Assembly: GCA_002724395.1 (NCBI GenBank)
Contig: PBOR01000016.1
Coordinates: forward strand, 1-32,507
From: Rhodospirillaceae bacterium
GTDB taxonomy: Bacteria > Pseudomonadota > Alphaproteobacteria > UBA8366
Length of the DNA: 32,507 nt
Direction: 5' to 3'
The first letter of the stretch is position 1; each line of letters starts with the position of its first letter. The notes beneath the pieces are model-generated. The model had not been told where the DNA came from. It saw only the letters and a program-made list of their open reading frames with translations, and did not search any database. A program made the translations under genes and the position numbers. Positions 25,425 through 32,507 of the stretch are shown in pieces.

Positions 25425-25511
25425 TGGTGCCCCCAGAGAGACTCGAACTCTCACTCCGTTACCGGAACTGGATTTTGAATCCAGCGCGTCTACCAATTCC
25501 GCCACAGGGGC
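25425..25511 (-). tRNA. tRNA-Leu (anticodon CAA)
   Basis: The 87-base gene encodes its own CCA. Acceptor GCCCCTG pairs with TGGGGGC, the D-arm contains GGCGGAATTGGTAGACGC, the anticodon stem CTGGA/TCCAG encloses TTCAAAA with anticodon CAA, there is a long class II variable arm, and the T-loop is GTTCGAGTC. The D-arm and variable arm are typical of tRNA-Leu. A T-rich stretch (TGTTTTTT) follows its 3' end. Confidence 0.97.
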
Positions 25512-25529
25512 TTTATTAAAGTAATCTCC

Positions 25530-25557
25530 ATCATACAAAGGGCTGGCGAGCGGTCAA
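25530..25557 (-). promoter_or_regulatory. Sigma-70 promoter of tRNA-Leu
   Basis: On the minus strand TTGACC (25557-25552) and TATGAT (25535-25530) are separated by 16 bases. Transcription would start near 25523, leaving a leader of about 12 bases before the mature tRNA. Confidence 0.7.
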
Positions 25558-25614
25558 CGACACAGTTAGAAGAATCCAGCTTAATATCAAAAAAACCGTT
25601 ACTCTATAGTTACC

Positions 25615-27360
25615 ATGACTGATCAAAAGCTAGAAACACCGAACTCCCCAGAGGATGCACTCCACCAAGCCATAAAATTACATGAGGAAGGCAAGCTTAC
25701 GAAAGCCATTTTGCTTTATGAACGCGTCGTAGAGACAAATTCAGAGACCCCACAAATTTGGTATTTGCTTGGGGTCGCTCGAAAACAGAACGGTGATTTA
25801 ACTAATGCGATCGGCAATCTCCAAAAGGCCACTAATCTTGACCCAACCCGGCCAGACTTAAAGGCTGAGCTCGGCCTCGCCTATGCTCAAGCTGGGCTCG
25901 CCCAAAAAGCGTTTCAAACGCTGAGTGAAGTATTACCAAAATTGGTGTCCTTAGACCAAGATGATGCCTTGATATATGGCGCTTATGCGGACGCCTGTTT
26001 CAACCTAAGAAATTGGCAAGAAGCCATTACCTATTATCGTAAAGCCCTTACGAAGGAACCCGAAAAAATAAATGTTCAGCTGAATTTAGGTGTCGCCTTG
26101 CATAATCTTAATCGCCTAGAGGAAGCAATTGAGGTCTATAAAGCCATTCTAGATAAGGAGCCTAACCACCCAGGAGCACTCACGAATATTGGCGTAGCCT
26201 ACCAGGAAAAACGGAATTTTATTGCATCGCTTCACACACTAGAACACGCTGCCGACTTTTCGCCTAATGACCCGCTACTACTGACCGACTTGGGTGTCAC
26301 TCTGCAAAAACTTGGGCGCACGGATGATGCGATTACTCGATACAATGAAGCTCTGAGTGTTGACCCTACTTATGGAAAAGCGTGGAGTAACCTTGGGAAC
26401 GCTCTTCAGGACCAACTCAATTTAGCTGAAGCTTGGGAAGCGCATCAACGCGCAATCAACATCGAACCTGAGAACCCAGACTTCCACTGGAACCTAGCGA
26501 TGACTTTGCTTCTAGCGGGCGAATACGAACAGGGTTGGGCAGAGTATGAATGGCGTCTCAGACGAGACGACACAACAAACCTAATGGGCAACCCATGGCA
26601 AGGCGAGGAACTTAGCGACAGGACCTTATTTCTTGCCGCCGAACAAGGAGCCGGCGATACAATACAGTTTGCACGCTATGCCCCGGTGCTTGCCGCGAAA
26701 GGTGCAAAGATTATTCTACAAGCACACACAAGCCTTCAAAAGCTTCTTGAAACACTAGAGGGAACCACCCACGTCATAACGCAGAATACCACTCTGCCAT
26801 CATTCGATTTTCAGGCTTCCCTGATGAGCCTACCGCATCTCCTGCATGACACATTTGAAACACTGGGTTCAAAAGTACCTTATCTCAGTGTTCCGGAAGA
26901 CGTTAATTGCTCGCTACCACCCTCCAGCGGCAATAGACGAATAGGATTGGTCTGGGCCGGCAACCCTGGGCATGGCAATGATCACAATCGATCCTGCCCG
27001 TTCGACGAGCTAATGCCATTGTTCAAACTTCCCGATACGGACTGGATATCGCTCCAAGCCAGACCAACGGGGGATGCCGATCCCTGCATTATCGACTTAT
27101 CTACTCAGCTGAATAGTTTTGCTGATACCGCCGCAATCATGGCGCAGCTTGATCTCATTATAACAGTGGATACTGCCGCAGCGCATTTAGCAGGCGCGTT
27201 GGGGTACCCCGTATGGCTGATGTTACCATATGCACCTGATTGGCGGTGGTTGACAGACCGAACAGATTCCCCTTGGTATCCTACCGCACGCCTATACCGG
27301 CAACCAAAACCAGGCGACTGGCACTCTGTTATCGCCGCCATCGCCAACGATTTGAGATAG
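25615..27360 (+). CDS. TPR protein with C-terminal glycosyltransferase-like domain
   Basis: The 581-residue protein has an N-terminal array of roughly eight 34-residue tetratricopeptide repeats (about residues 12-320; A..LY...L...P and W..LG patterns recur). A GT-B/heptosyltransferase-like domain follows: AEQGAGDTIQFARYAPVL near 340, GLVWAGNPGHGNDHNRSC near 440-460, and the donor-site segment DLIITVDTAAAHLAGALG near 520-537. This TPR-glycosyltransferase arrangement is common in alphaproteobacteria, but acceptor and sugar are unknown. There is no signal peptide, so it should be cytoplasmic. No clear Shine-Dalgarno precedes ATG 25615. It leads a tight plus-strand run with the YqaA-like, dsbB and coq7 genes. 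Confidence 0.85.
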   Translation: MTDQKLETPNSPEDALHQAIKLHEEGKLTKAILLYERVVETNSETPQIWYLLGVARKQNGDLTNAIGNLQKATNLDPTRPDLKAELGLAYAQAGLAQKAFQTLSEVLPKLVSLDQDDALIYGAYADACFNLRNWQEAITYYRKALTKEPEKINVQLNLGVALHNLNRLEEAIEVYKAILDKEPNHPGALTNIGVAYQEKRNFIASLHTLEHAADFSPNDPLLLTDLGVTLQKLGRTDDAITRYNEALSVDPTYGKAWSNLGNALQDQLNLAEAWEAHQRAINIEPENPDFHWNLAMTLLLAGEYEQGWAEYEWRLRRDDTTNLMGNPWQGEELSDRTLFLAAEQGAGDTIQFARYAPVLAAKGAKIILQAHTSLQKLLETLEGTTHVITQNTTLPSFDFQASLMSLPHLLHDTFETLGSKVPYLSVPEDVNCSLPPSSGNRRIGLVWAGNPGHGNDHNRSCPFDELMPLFKLPDTDWISLQARPTGDADPCIIDLSTQLNSFADTAAIMAQLDLIITVDTAAAHLAGALGYPVWLMLPYAPDWRWLTDRTDSPWYPTARLYRQPKPGDWHSVIAAIANDLR

Positions 27361-27373
27361 GGGTTCTGCATCA

Positions 27374-27955
27374 ATGTTGCGCCGCTTATACGACTGGACC
27401 ATGAATTTGGCCGCTCACCCGCATGCGATTTGGTGGTTAGCAGGCCTCACTGCAGCAGAAAGCATATTTTTCCCAATTCCACCGGATATTCTAATCATTC
27501 CGATGATCTTAGCTGCTCGGGAAAAGACCTGGCGTATCGTCGCAATCGTAACGACAGCCTCTGTCGTTGGCGGAGCTATAGGCTATGGAATCGGTTACTT
27601 TTTCTATGAAGGCGTCGGGAAACCTATCATTGAATTTTACGGCTATGGAGCAAAATACGATGTATTTCAAAGTTGGTATCAGGAATTTGGCGCCTGGATC
27701 GTTGGTGCTGGGGGGTTCACACCCATCCCATACAAAGTAATCACCATTGCAAGCGGGGTTGCACAGCTCGATATTGTCACTTTCATGGTCGTATCTTTTC
27801 TCAGTCGCGGCGCACGTTTCTTGATTGTCGCGGCACTGTTGTGGAAATTTGGCGAACCAATTAGAAATTTTATAGAAGCGCGACTTGGATTGCTGACAGG
27901 ACTATTTTTTGGACTACTTTTAGCGGGATTCCTGGCCGTCAAACTATTGGCCTAA
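27374..27955 (+). CDS. YqaA/DedA-family membrane protein (VTT domain)
   Basis: The 193-residue polytopic membrane protein of the SNARE-associated/VTT family has family landmarks FFPIPPDILIIP at 32-43 and GFTPIPYKVITIASG at 114-128, which contain the re-entrant proline motifs. Several hydrophobic segments run through to the C-terminus. Characterised DedA relatives include lipid (undecaprenyl-phosphate or phospholipid) flippases; the YqaA subgroup itself has no settled function. It begins 13 bases after the TPR gene and ends 14 bases before dsbB. Confidence 0.85.
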   Translation: MLRRLYDWTMNLAAHPHAIWWLAGLTAAESIFFPIPPDILIIPMILAAREKTWRIVAIVTTASVVGGAIGYGIGYFFYEGVGKPIIEFYGYGAKYDVFQSWYQEFGAWIVGAGGFTPIPYKVITIASGVAQLDIVTFMVVSFLSRGARFLIVAALLWKFGEPIRNFIEARLGLLTGLFFGLLLAGFLAVKLLA

Positions 27956-27969
27956 ATTGAGGTTTCACG

Positions 27970-28461
27970 ATGCCATCATCAGATAGTCGATCGAACACAC
28001 CGCTCCTGTGTCTGCTCGTTGTAGCGGTCATCGCTCTTGGATCTGCCTATGGCTCGCAATATTTCGGGGGCCTGCAACCATGCAAACTTTGCCTCTATCA
28101 ACGTTGGCCCTGGTGGACTGTATTTAGCTTGGCAGGCCTTACATCTGTGCTTCCAGTATCCGTTGAAATGACGAATCGTATGCTAATTTTAATTGGCATA
28201 GTTTTGATAGTAGGGTGTGCAATCGCTTTTTACCAAACCGGTATTGAGCAGAAATGGTGGCCAGGACCAGCTACGTGCAGCGGTGTCGAGGAACTACCCA
28301 AAACACTATCCGAACTGCACTTGAACCTCCAACGGTCGACACCCACTCGATGCGATAAAATTCCCTGGTCTTTCATGGGCATCAGCATGGCGGGCTATAA
28401 TGCCATTGCTTCTGGCACAGCCTCGATTTTCGCATTTATTATTGGTTTAAAGAGAAACTAA
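27970..28461 (+). CDS. dsbB: Disulfide bond formation protein DsbB
   Basis: The 163-residue inner-membrane protein reoxidises DsbA and passes electrons to ubiquinone. The first periplasmic pair is Cys38-Lys-Leu-Cys41 in QPCKLCLYQRWPWW. The second pair is the Cys in PATCSG and the Cys in PTRCDKIPW, as in DsbB, and four membrane segments are apparent. Arg45 after the CxxC matches the quinone-contacting Arg of DsbB. The stop shares one base with the coq7 start (TAATG). Cotranscription with coq7 pairs a quinone user with quinone synthesis. Confidence 0.9.
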   Translation: MPSSDSRSNTPLLCLLVVAVIALGSAYGSQYFGGLQPCKLCLYQRWPWWTVFSLAGLTSVLPVSVEMTNRMLILIGIVLIVGCAIAFYQTGIEQKWWPGPATCSGVEELPKTLSELHLNLQRSTPTRCDKIPWSFMGISMAGYNAIASGTASIFAFIIGLKRN

Positions 28462-29039
28462 TGCCCAAAACACAGCATGCCAAATCGACAGTGAAGAAAG
28501 GACCAAGCTACCTGCCTGGCGACCCAAATCCGTCCAAAGATTTAGAACGTATGATACGGGTTGATCATGCAGGCGAGTATGGTGCCGTCCGAATATATGC
28601 CGGACAATATACTGTGCTTCGAGATAAGCCTGCAGGCAAAGTGATCCGTGAAATGGCAGAACAAGAAGCCAAACACTTGCAAAGGTTTAATAAAATTTTG
28701 CCGGCCCGAAATGTACGCCCAACTATATTATTGCCGCTTTGGCATATTACCGGATACATGCTCGGCATGACTACGGCCCTCCTGGGAGAACGCGCGGCCA
28801 TGGCATGTACGGTCGCTGTAGAAGAAGTGATCGATCAACATTATGCAGACCAAGCCGCTCGCCTAGGGCCGGAAGAAGATGTGCTTAAACAAACAATCGA
28901 GAAATTTAGAGCCGAAGAACTTGACCACCGAGACACTGCGCTGGACCATGACGCGGAGAATGCACCGGGCTACCCCATACTCACGAGTACCATTAAACTC
29001 GTATCGCGTGCGGCCATTTGGTTATCGACACGCATCTAG
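28461..29039 (+). CDS. coq7: 5-demethoxyubiquinone hydroxylase (COQ7/CAT5 family)
   Basis: The 192-residue di-iron protein hydroxylates demethoxyubiquinol, the penultimate step of ubiquinone synthesis. Di-iron ligands fit Glu39 (DHAGEYGA), Glu69 and His72 (EQEAKH), Glu121 or Glu122, and Glu153 with His156 (EELDH), the duplicated ExxH pattern of the family. GYMLGMTTALLGERAAMACT gives the hydrophobic substrate or membrane-facing helix. Its presence indicates aerobic ubiquinone-based respiration. The start overlaps the dsbB stop by one base; the gene converges on the HNH gene with a seven-base gap. Confidence 0.93.
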   Translation: MPKTQHAKSTVKKGPSYLPGDPNPSKDLERMIRVDHAGEYGAVRIYAGQYTVLRDKPAGKVIREMAEQEAKHLQRFNKILPARNVRPTILLPLWHITGYMLGMTTALLGERAAMACTVAVEEVIDQHYADQAARLGPEEDVLKQTIEKFRAEELDHRDTALDHDAENAPGYPILTSTIKLVSRAAIWLSTRI

Positions 29040-29046
29040 ACCAAGG

Positions 29047-29610
29047 TCAACTTTCTTCCAGTTCCGTATCCCAATAGAGAAAATCGCTCCACCCATCATG
29101 TAAAAAGTTAGGCGGAAACGCCCTGCCATTCTCCTGCAACTCCCACATGCTGGGCTCTTTAGGAGAGCGAAGAATTTTCAGTCCGGATGCCGAAAGCGTT
29201 CGCCCGCCTTTATGCAAATTACAAGGGGCACAGGCAGCGACGATATTATCCCACCGCGTTCGTCCACCTTTGGATTTGGGGACGACATGATCAAACGTCA
29301 GTTCGTGTACAGGAAGACCTTCACCGCAATATTGACACACAAACCTATCACGCAAAAAAACGTTAAATCGCGTAAAGGATGCTTTACGCGCCTGAGGAAC
29401 ATATTCTTTCAGCGAAATAACACTCGGCAAGGGCAATTCAAAAGATGGCGACCGAACGACTTCATCATATTCAGCCACGACATTAACGCGGTTAGTTACG
29501 ACCGCCTTGACCGCGTCTTGCCAACTCCAGAGAGATAATGGGAAATAACACAGCGGCCTGAAATCTGCATTCAGTACAAGTGCTGGACAAGCATCCGTTG
29601 CACCGGTCAT
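29047..29610 (-). CDS. HNH endonuclease family protein
   Basis: The 187-residue protein has a C-terminal HNH nuclease domain. Two zinc-binding cysteine pairs (CQYC and CAPC) frame TFDHVVPKSKGGRTRWDN, with the catalytic His in DHVVP and the later Asn and His of the HNH signature in WDNIVAACAPCNLHKGG. The N-terminal part (NADFRPLCYFPLSLWSWQDAV) is characteristic of a widespread stand-alone subgroup next to core genes; its biological role is unsettled, and there is no sign of a phage or restriction module here. I start at ATG 29610, five bases after AAGGAG; two GTG codons lie just upstream in frame. Confidence 0.85.
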   Translation of the reverse strand: MTGATDACPALVLNADFRPLCYFPLSLWSWQDAVKAVVTNRVNVVAEYDEVVRSPSFELPLPSVISLKEYVPQARKASFTRFNVFLRDRFVCQYCGEGLPVHELTFDHVVPKSKGGRTRWDNIVAACAPCNLHKGGRTLSASGLKILRSPKEPSMWELQENGRAFPPNFLHDGWSDFLYWDTELEES

Positions 29611-29748
29611 CACCACTCCTTCTAATTTCCAAACGCCGCTGATCGCTACAATTCTTTATCAACTATAGGATTTAATCATACCCTACACGGCAGTGAATAC
29701 CACCGACATAAAATTGAACAAAATTTTAACACGAGGGCCGAGCTATTT

Positions 29749-30414
29749 CTAAAGGCTAAAACGAGCCTTAAGGAAAGCCGCAGCCCCTTTCATACCAAAC
29801 TCATCAATCCCATGGCCAAGATTTGGACAAGCAATTGTTTCAACGGATACGCCAGCAGCTGTCAGACCTTGTTCAGCAAGCGCTAGCGATTCGAACGGTA
29901 CAACTTGATCCGCCTCACCATGTATAAGCATTATCGGCGGCCGTGATTTGATTTCGGTTTCCAATAATTCTGGCGCTATCAAGCGCCCGGAAATACCAAC
30001 CACCCCAGCCATTGCTTCATACCGTCGAGGGCTTATATACAAACTCATCATGGTGCCTTGACTAAAACCGATCAATCCCATCTGACCCAGCGTTAATCCG
30101 TGGCTCTCCAATTCGGCATCAATAAAATCATTCAAAATAAGTGCCGTCGCCTGAACACCAGCTAGTATTGAAGCGGGAGATCGATCTTGCAGGCTAAACC
30201 ACTGATAACCGAAAGGCGCCATGTCGCAGGGAAACGGGGCATTAGGCGAAACAAAAGCAGCGTCCGGCAAACTCTGCGCTAGGTGCGGAGCCAATCCGAT
30301 AAGGTCTTGTCCATCCGCACCAACACCATGCAATAAAACGATCAATTGCGAGGCTTTCCCGCCGGATACCGGACCAAACCGCGGACCATCCAAACTTAAA
30401 TTTTCATCCACCAT
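29749..30414 (-). CDS. Carboxylesterase/phospholipase-type alpha/beta hydrolase
   Basis: The 221-residue alpha/beta hydrolase belongs to the carboxylesterase/acyl-protein-thioesterase (phospholipase_2) family. Nucleophile Ser118 lies in GFSQG, Asp169 in HGEADQVVP and His201 in LGHGIDEFG, and the oxyanion region is LLHGVGADGQD at 27-37. No signal peptide is seen, so it is cytoplasmic. It starts 17 bases after the AlkA-type gene on the same strand, and its ribosome site (AGGAGAAAAG) overlaps that gene's end, so the two are probably cotranscribed. Substrate unknown. Confidence 0.87.
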   Translation of the reverse strand: MVDENLSLDGPRFGPVSGGKASQLIVLLHGVGADGQDLIGLAPHLAQSLPDAAFVSPNAPFPCDMAPFGYQWFSLQDRSPASILAGVQATALILNDFIDAELESHGLTLGQMGLIGFSQGTMMSLYISPRRYEAMAGVVGISGRLIAPELLETEIKSRPPIMLIHGEADQVVPFESLALAEQGLTAAGVSVETIACPNLGHGIDEFGMKGAAAFLKARFSL

Positions 30415-30431
30415 TCTATTTATCTTTTCTC

Positions 30432-31040
30432 CTAAGGTACGCCTTTGTAATAGTGCCAGAGAAACAATGCCGCAACGCTACGCCAAGGACGCCAATGCTC
30501 AATCAGAGGCTCCGATATTTTTCGGTTAGGTCGCTCATCTAATTTTTTTAACCGCTTGAGCGCTTCAGCGATAGCCAAATCCTCGGCGGGCCAAACATCA
30601 GCTCTTTTGAGGGCAAACATCATATAAATCTCGGCACTCCAACGTCCCAGCCCGCGAATTGCGGTGAGTGCAGCAATCACCTCTTCATCGCTTTGCTTAG
30701 CAAGTCGACCCGTATCAAGCGCCCCGACCCGCATAGCTTTGGCCAAACCACGCCCGTACTCGACCTTACGACCACTAAGCCCTACCGCGCGCAAGGCCCC
30801 TTCATCTGTTTTTAAGAAATTTTTTGGAGTCATAGGGTCAACAACTAATTCTAAACGTCCACGAATAGCCATAGCCGCAGCGGCAGATACTTGCTGACCG
30901 ACAATAATATCGATCAACGTTCCAAAGCCTGGAGGCCGTTTGCGCGGCACAGGATAACCGACTCGGCTGAGCGCGTCTGCCACATCTTTATCTCGTACAG
31001 CAATCTCGTCGAGACCTTGCTTGATTTTCTTTGGAGTCAT
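30432..31040 (-). CDS. DNA-3-methyladenine glycosylase, AlkA/HhH-GPD type
   Basis: The 202-residue HhH-GPD base-excision glycosylase removes alkylated bases. GQQVSAAAA at 48-56 matches the AlkA QQ-S element, a helix-hairpin-helix IRGLGRWSAEIY lies at 128-139, and the catalytic Asp is residue 154 in WPAEDLAI. There is no Fe-S cluster motif at the C-terminus, which excludes Nth/MutY. It lacks the N-terminal domain of E. coli AlkA, as do the short alphaproteobacterial forms. No clear Shine-Dalgarno is seen. It diverges from gluQ with a 40-base gap. Confidence 0.88.
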   Translation of the reverse strand: MTPKKIKQGLDEIAVRDKDVADALSRVGYPVPRKRPPGFGTLIDIIVGQQVSAAAAMAIRGRLELVVDPMTPKNFLKTDEGALRAVGLSGRKVEYGRGLAKAMRVGALDTGRLAKQSDEEVIAALTAIRGLGRWSAEIYMMFALKRADVWPAEDLAIAEALKRLKKLDERPNRKISEPLIEHWRPWRSVAALFLWHYYKGVP

Positions 31041-31080
31041 GGCATTGACTTAACCAATTGAGAAAGATATCGCCAGCATC

Positions 31081-31932
31081 ATGAATAAAATAGTCACACG
31101 ATTTGCCCCTAGCCCCACCGGTTTCTTGCATCTTGGTCATGCTTATAGCGCCCTATTCGCAGAAAAAGCGGCCCGCGCTGAGGGTGGAAAATTTCTGTTA
31201 CGCATCGAAGATATCGACCGTGGGCGATGCCGCCTGGAATTTGAATCCGCTATTAAGGAAGACCTTCGATGGCTAGGCCTAAATTGGGATAGTGTTGTGA
31301 TCCGTCAATCGGACCGTTTTGATCTCTATAAGAAAGCGCTCTCAAACTTAAGTACACGGCATCTTATTTATCCTTGCTTTTGCACCCGCAAAGAAATTCA
31401 AGCTGAACTTATGAGGTCCGGCAACGCGCCTCACGGATTAGACGGCCCGGTCTATCCGGGAACCTGTCGTTCCCGTTCCGCCGAGGAACGTCAGCAAAAA
31501 ATTAATAGAGGCGAACCTTACGCACTCCGATTGGACGTGGCGAAAGCAAGCGATGAGGTAGGCACCCTGACTTTCCACGACGGACAATACGGTGAAGTAA
31601 GTGTAGACCCTACAATTGGTGGCGATATTATTTTATCTCGTAAAGATACACCTGCGAGTTATCACCTGGCGGTCACCGTCGATGACGCCGCCCAGGGAGT
31701 AACATTAGTGACACGCGGTGAGGATCTGTTGGCAGCAACCCACATTCATCGACTTCTCCAAGCGCTGCTCAATTATCCAGAACCGACTTATCATCACCAC
31801 ACATTATTGAAAGACAGGAGCGGCAATCGGTTTGCTAAACGTGATAAAAGTCTCTCATTACGCAGTTTAAGACAGGCAGGATATTCGTCTGATGATGTGC
31901 GTGCAATTCTGAAAGACTATATTTTGAAGTAG
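31081..31932 (+). CDS. gluQ: Glutamyl-Q tRNA(Asp) synthetase
   Basis: The 283-residue truncated glutamyl-tRNA synthetase paralogue attaches glutamate to queuosine-34 of tRNA-Asp. The HIGH-type motif is HLGH at 17-20 after FAPSPTG, the zinc ligands match the GluQ pattern (Cys99, Cys101, Tyr125, Cys129), and the KMSKS equivalent is AKRDKS. The anticodon-binding domain of true GluRS is absent, and the length fits GluQ. Its 3' end overlaps the convergent membrane-protein gene by 16 bases. Confidence 0.93.
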   Translation: MNKIVTRFAPSPTGFLHLGHAYSALFAEKAARAEGGKFLLRIEDIDRGRCRLEFESAIKEDLRWLGLNWDSVVIRQSDRFDLYKKALSNLSTRHLIYPCFCTRKEIQAELMRSGNAPHGLDGPVYPGTCRSRSAEERQQKINRGEPYALRLDVAKASDEVGTLTFHDGQYGEVSVDPTIGGDIILSRKDTPASYHLAVTVDDAAQGVTLVTRGEDLLAATHIHRLLQALLNYPEPTYHHHTLLKDRSGNRFAKRDKSLSLRSLRQAGYSSDDVRAILKDYILK

Positions 31933-32237
31933 CGGCGCCGTCTTTTATTACCGAGCGAAGATAAAATTCCCCCAACAACTGCATGGAACAAGACCACAAT
32001 TGCCAATGCCTCCCATACGGGACGGTTGAGGAGCGGTACGATAATTGAATCCCAGAGACCTTCACTAATGTAACGTTGAATGAAAGCCTGAGTAATATTT
32101 AGGCTTGAGCTATCCATCTCATACCAGAGTTGGCCTGCAGGCGCCGTCACCACTGCCCCCGAGACCCAAAGGACCATGCCCAGAAAAGCAAAACCAAGGC
32201 CCACTATAATAAAACTGCGTCCTACAAACCGGACCAA
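31917..32237 (-). CDS. Small two-segment membrane protein, DUF2905-like or unknown
   Basis: The probable protein has 106 residues with a hydrophobic segment at about 8-28, a middle loop of about 45 residues, a second hydrophobic segment near 78-98, and a very basic tail (GNKRRRRYFKI). I place the start at TTG 32237 because AGGGG lies seven bases upstream; the open frame extends to 32348 but that part overlaps the tRNA-Ser promoter and looks non-coding. I do not firmly recognise the family. It converges on gluQ and overlaps it by 16 bases. A real gene is likely because of the clean membrane topology and ribosome site; function unknown. Confidence 0.55.
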   Translation of the reverse strand: MVRFVGRSFIIVGLGFAFLGMVLWVSGAVVTAPAGQLWYEMDSSSLNITQAFIQRYISEGLWDSIIVPLLNRPVWEALAIVVLFHAVVGGILSSLGNKRRRRYFKI

Positions 32238-32335
32238 AATCCAACCCCTGCCAAAATAGACTGCAATCTGAAAATCTTTAAAAATAAAAACGTAGCACAG
32301 AAACAGGTTTTTTTGCGAGTCGTTTACCCGACGAC

Positions 32336-32364
32336 TTGCTTGAAGCAATTACGTCAGCTAGGGT
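32336..32364 (+). promoter_or_regulatory. Probable promoter of tRNA-Ser
   Basis: TTGCTT at 32336-32341 and TAGGGT at 32359-32364 are separated by 17 bases, giving a start near 32371, nine bases before the tRNA. The -10 match is weak, but position and spacing fit. Confidence 0.45.
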
Positions 32365-32379
32365 CACGCCCTTCAATGT

Positions 32380-32469
32380 GGAGGGGTGGCCGAGTGGCTG
32401 AAGGCGCACGCTTGGAAAGCGTGTATGCGGGAGACCGTATCGAGGGTTCGAATCCCTCTCCCTCCGCCA
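32380..32469 (+). tRNA. tRNA-Ser (anticodon GGA)
   Basis: The 90-base gene has encoded CCA. Acceptor GGAGGGG pairs with TCCCTCC (one G-T), the D-arm includes TGGCCGAGTGGCTGAAGGC, and the anticodon stem CACGC/GCGTG encloses TTGGAAA, anticodon GGA. A long class II variable arm (about TATGCGGGAGACCGTATC) and the T-loop GGTTCGAATCC follow. All are typical of tRNA-Ser. Confidence 0.97.
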
Positions 32470-32507
32470 TTTGATTTTTATTGAAATTCGTTACACAGAA
32501 AAAGCTG

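Noticed and set aside
1-32507. CRISPR arrays, insertion sequences, prophage or toxin-antitoxin modules
   Set aside because: No regularly spaced repeats, transposase, integrase or toxin-antitoxin pair was found; the lone HNH protein sits among core genes without phage context.

Overview
The window looks like chromosome of an aerobic, ubiquinone-using alphaproteobacterium of moderate GC content, possibly a marine or otherwise uncultured lineage. The inference rests on the COQ7-type hydroxylase, DsbB, class I and class II cytochromes c, an HmrR/CueR copper regulator with DUF4396, glutamyl-Q tRNA(Asp) synthetase and the general gene style. Taxonomy is inferred from gene content only. The window starts exactly on AAGCTT (HindIII), so its left edge may be a cloning boundary.

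Layout. (1) 1-3302: a cut-off PLP-dependent Ser/Thr dehydratase-like gene diverges from a split aconitase X pair, followed by a short-chain dehydrogenase. (2) 3378-5198: the housekeeping GTPase BipA/TypA, on the minus strand. (3) 5746-9424: a plus-strand unit of a LeuC-like and a LeuD-like subunit plus an FAD-dependent oxidoreductase. (4) 9491-16096: two minus-strand units, crotonase + CaiB/BaiF CoA-transferase (11490 to 9491) and enolase-superfamily enzyme + CoA-transferase + two hotdog proteins + isochorismatase-like hydrolase (16096 to 12155). (5) 16569-18444: a compact minus-strand operon DUF4396 - HmrR/CueR - cytochrome c - cytochrome c', headed by a recognisable CueR-type promoter with a 19-bp spacer. 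(6) 18455-25358: a second metabolic block with a TauD-like dioxygenase and iron alcohol dehydrogenase (minus), an HMG-CoA-lyase-like enzyme and a small ABM protein (plus), and an aldehyde dehydrogenase and acetolactate-synthase-like ThDP enzyme (minus). (7) 25425-32469: tRNA-Leu(CAA), then mostly core genes: TPR-glycosyltransferase, YqaA/DedA protein, DsbB, COQ7, HNH nuclease, carboxylesterase, AlkA-type glycosylase, GluQ, a small membrane protein and tRNA-Ser(GGA).

How the genes may work together. Regions 1, 3, 4 and 6 are rich in hydro-lyases, CoA-transferases, hotdog and crotonase enzymes, a lyase and aldehyde/alcohol dehydrogenases. They carry no recognisable transporter or dedicated regulator. 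Several enzymes depart from their family's canonical residues: LeuD-like NWGIGSS, a crotonase without either catalytic Glu, an isochorismatase fold without its Cys, an enolase-superfamily SxK instead of KxK, and an HMG-CoA-lyase-like PREG instead of PRDG. I read this as one or more catabolic pathways for small hydroxy- or branched di-acids through CoA thioesters, with the substrate unknown. The best-supported regulatory circuit is the copper operon, where the MerR-family protein has the Cu(I)-sensor residues and the promoter has the matching architecture.
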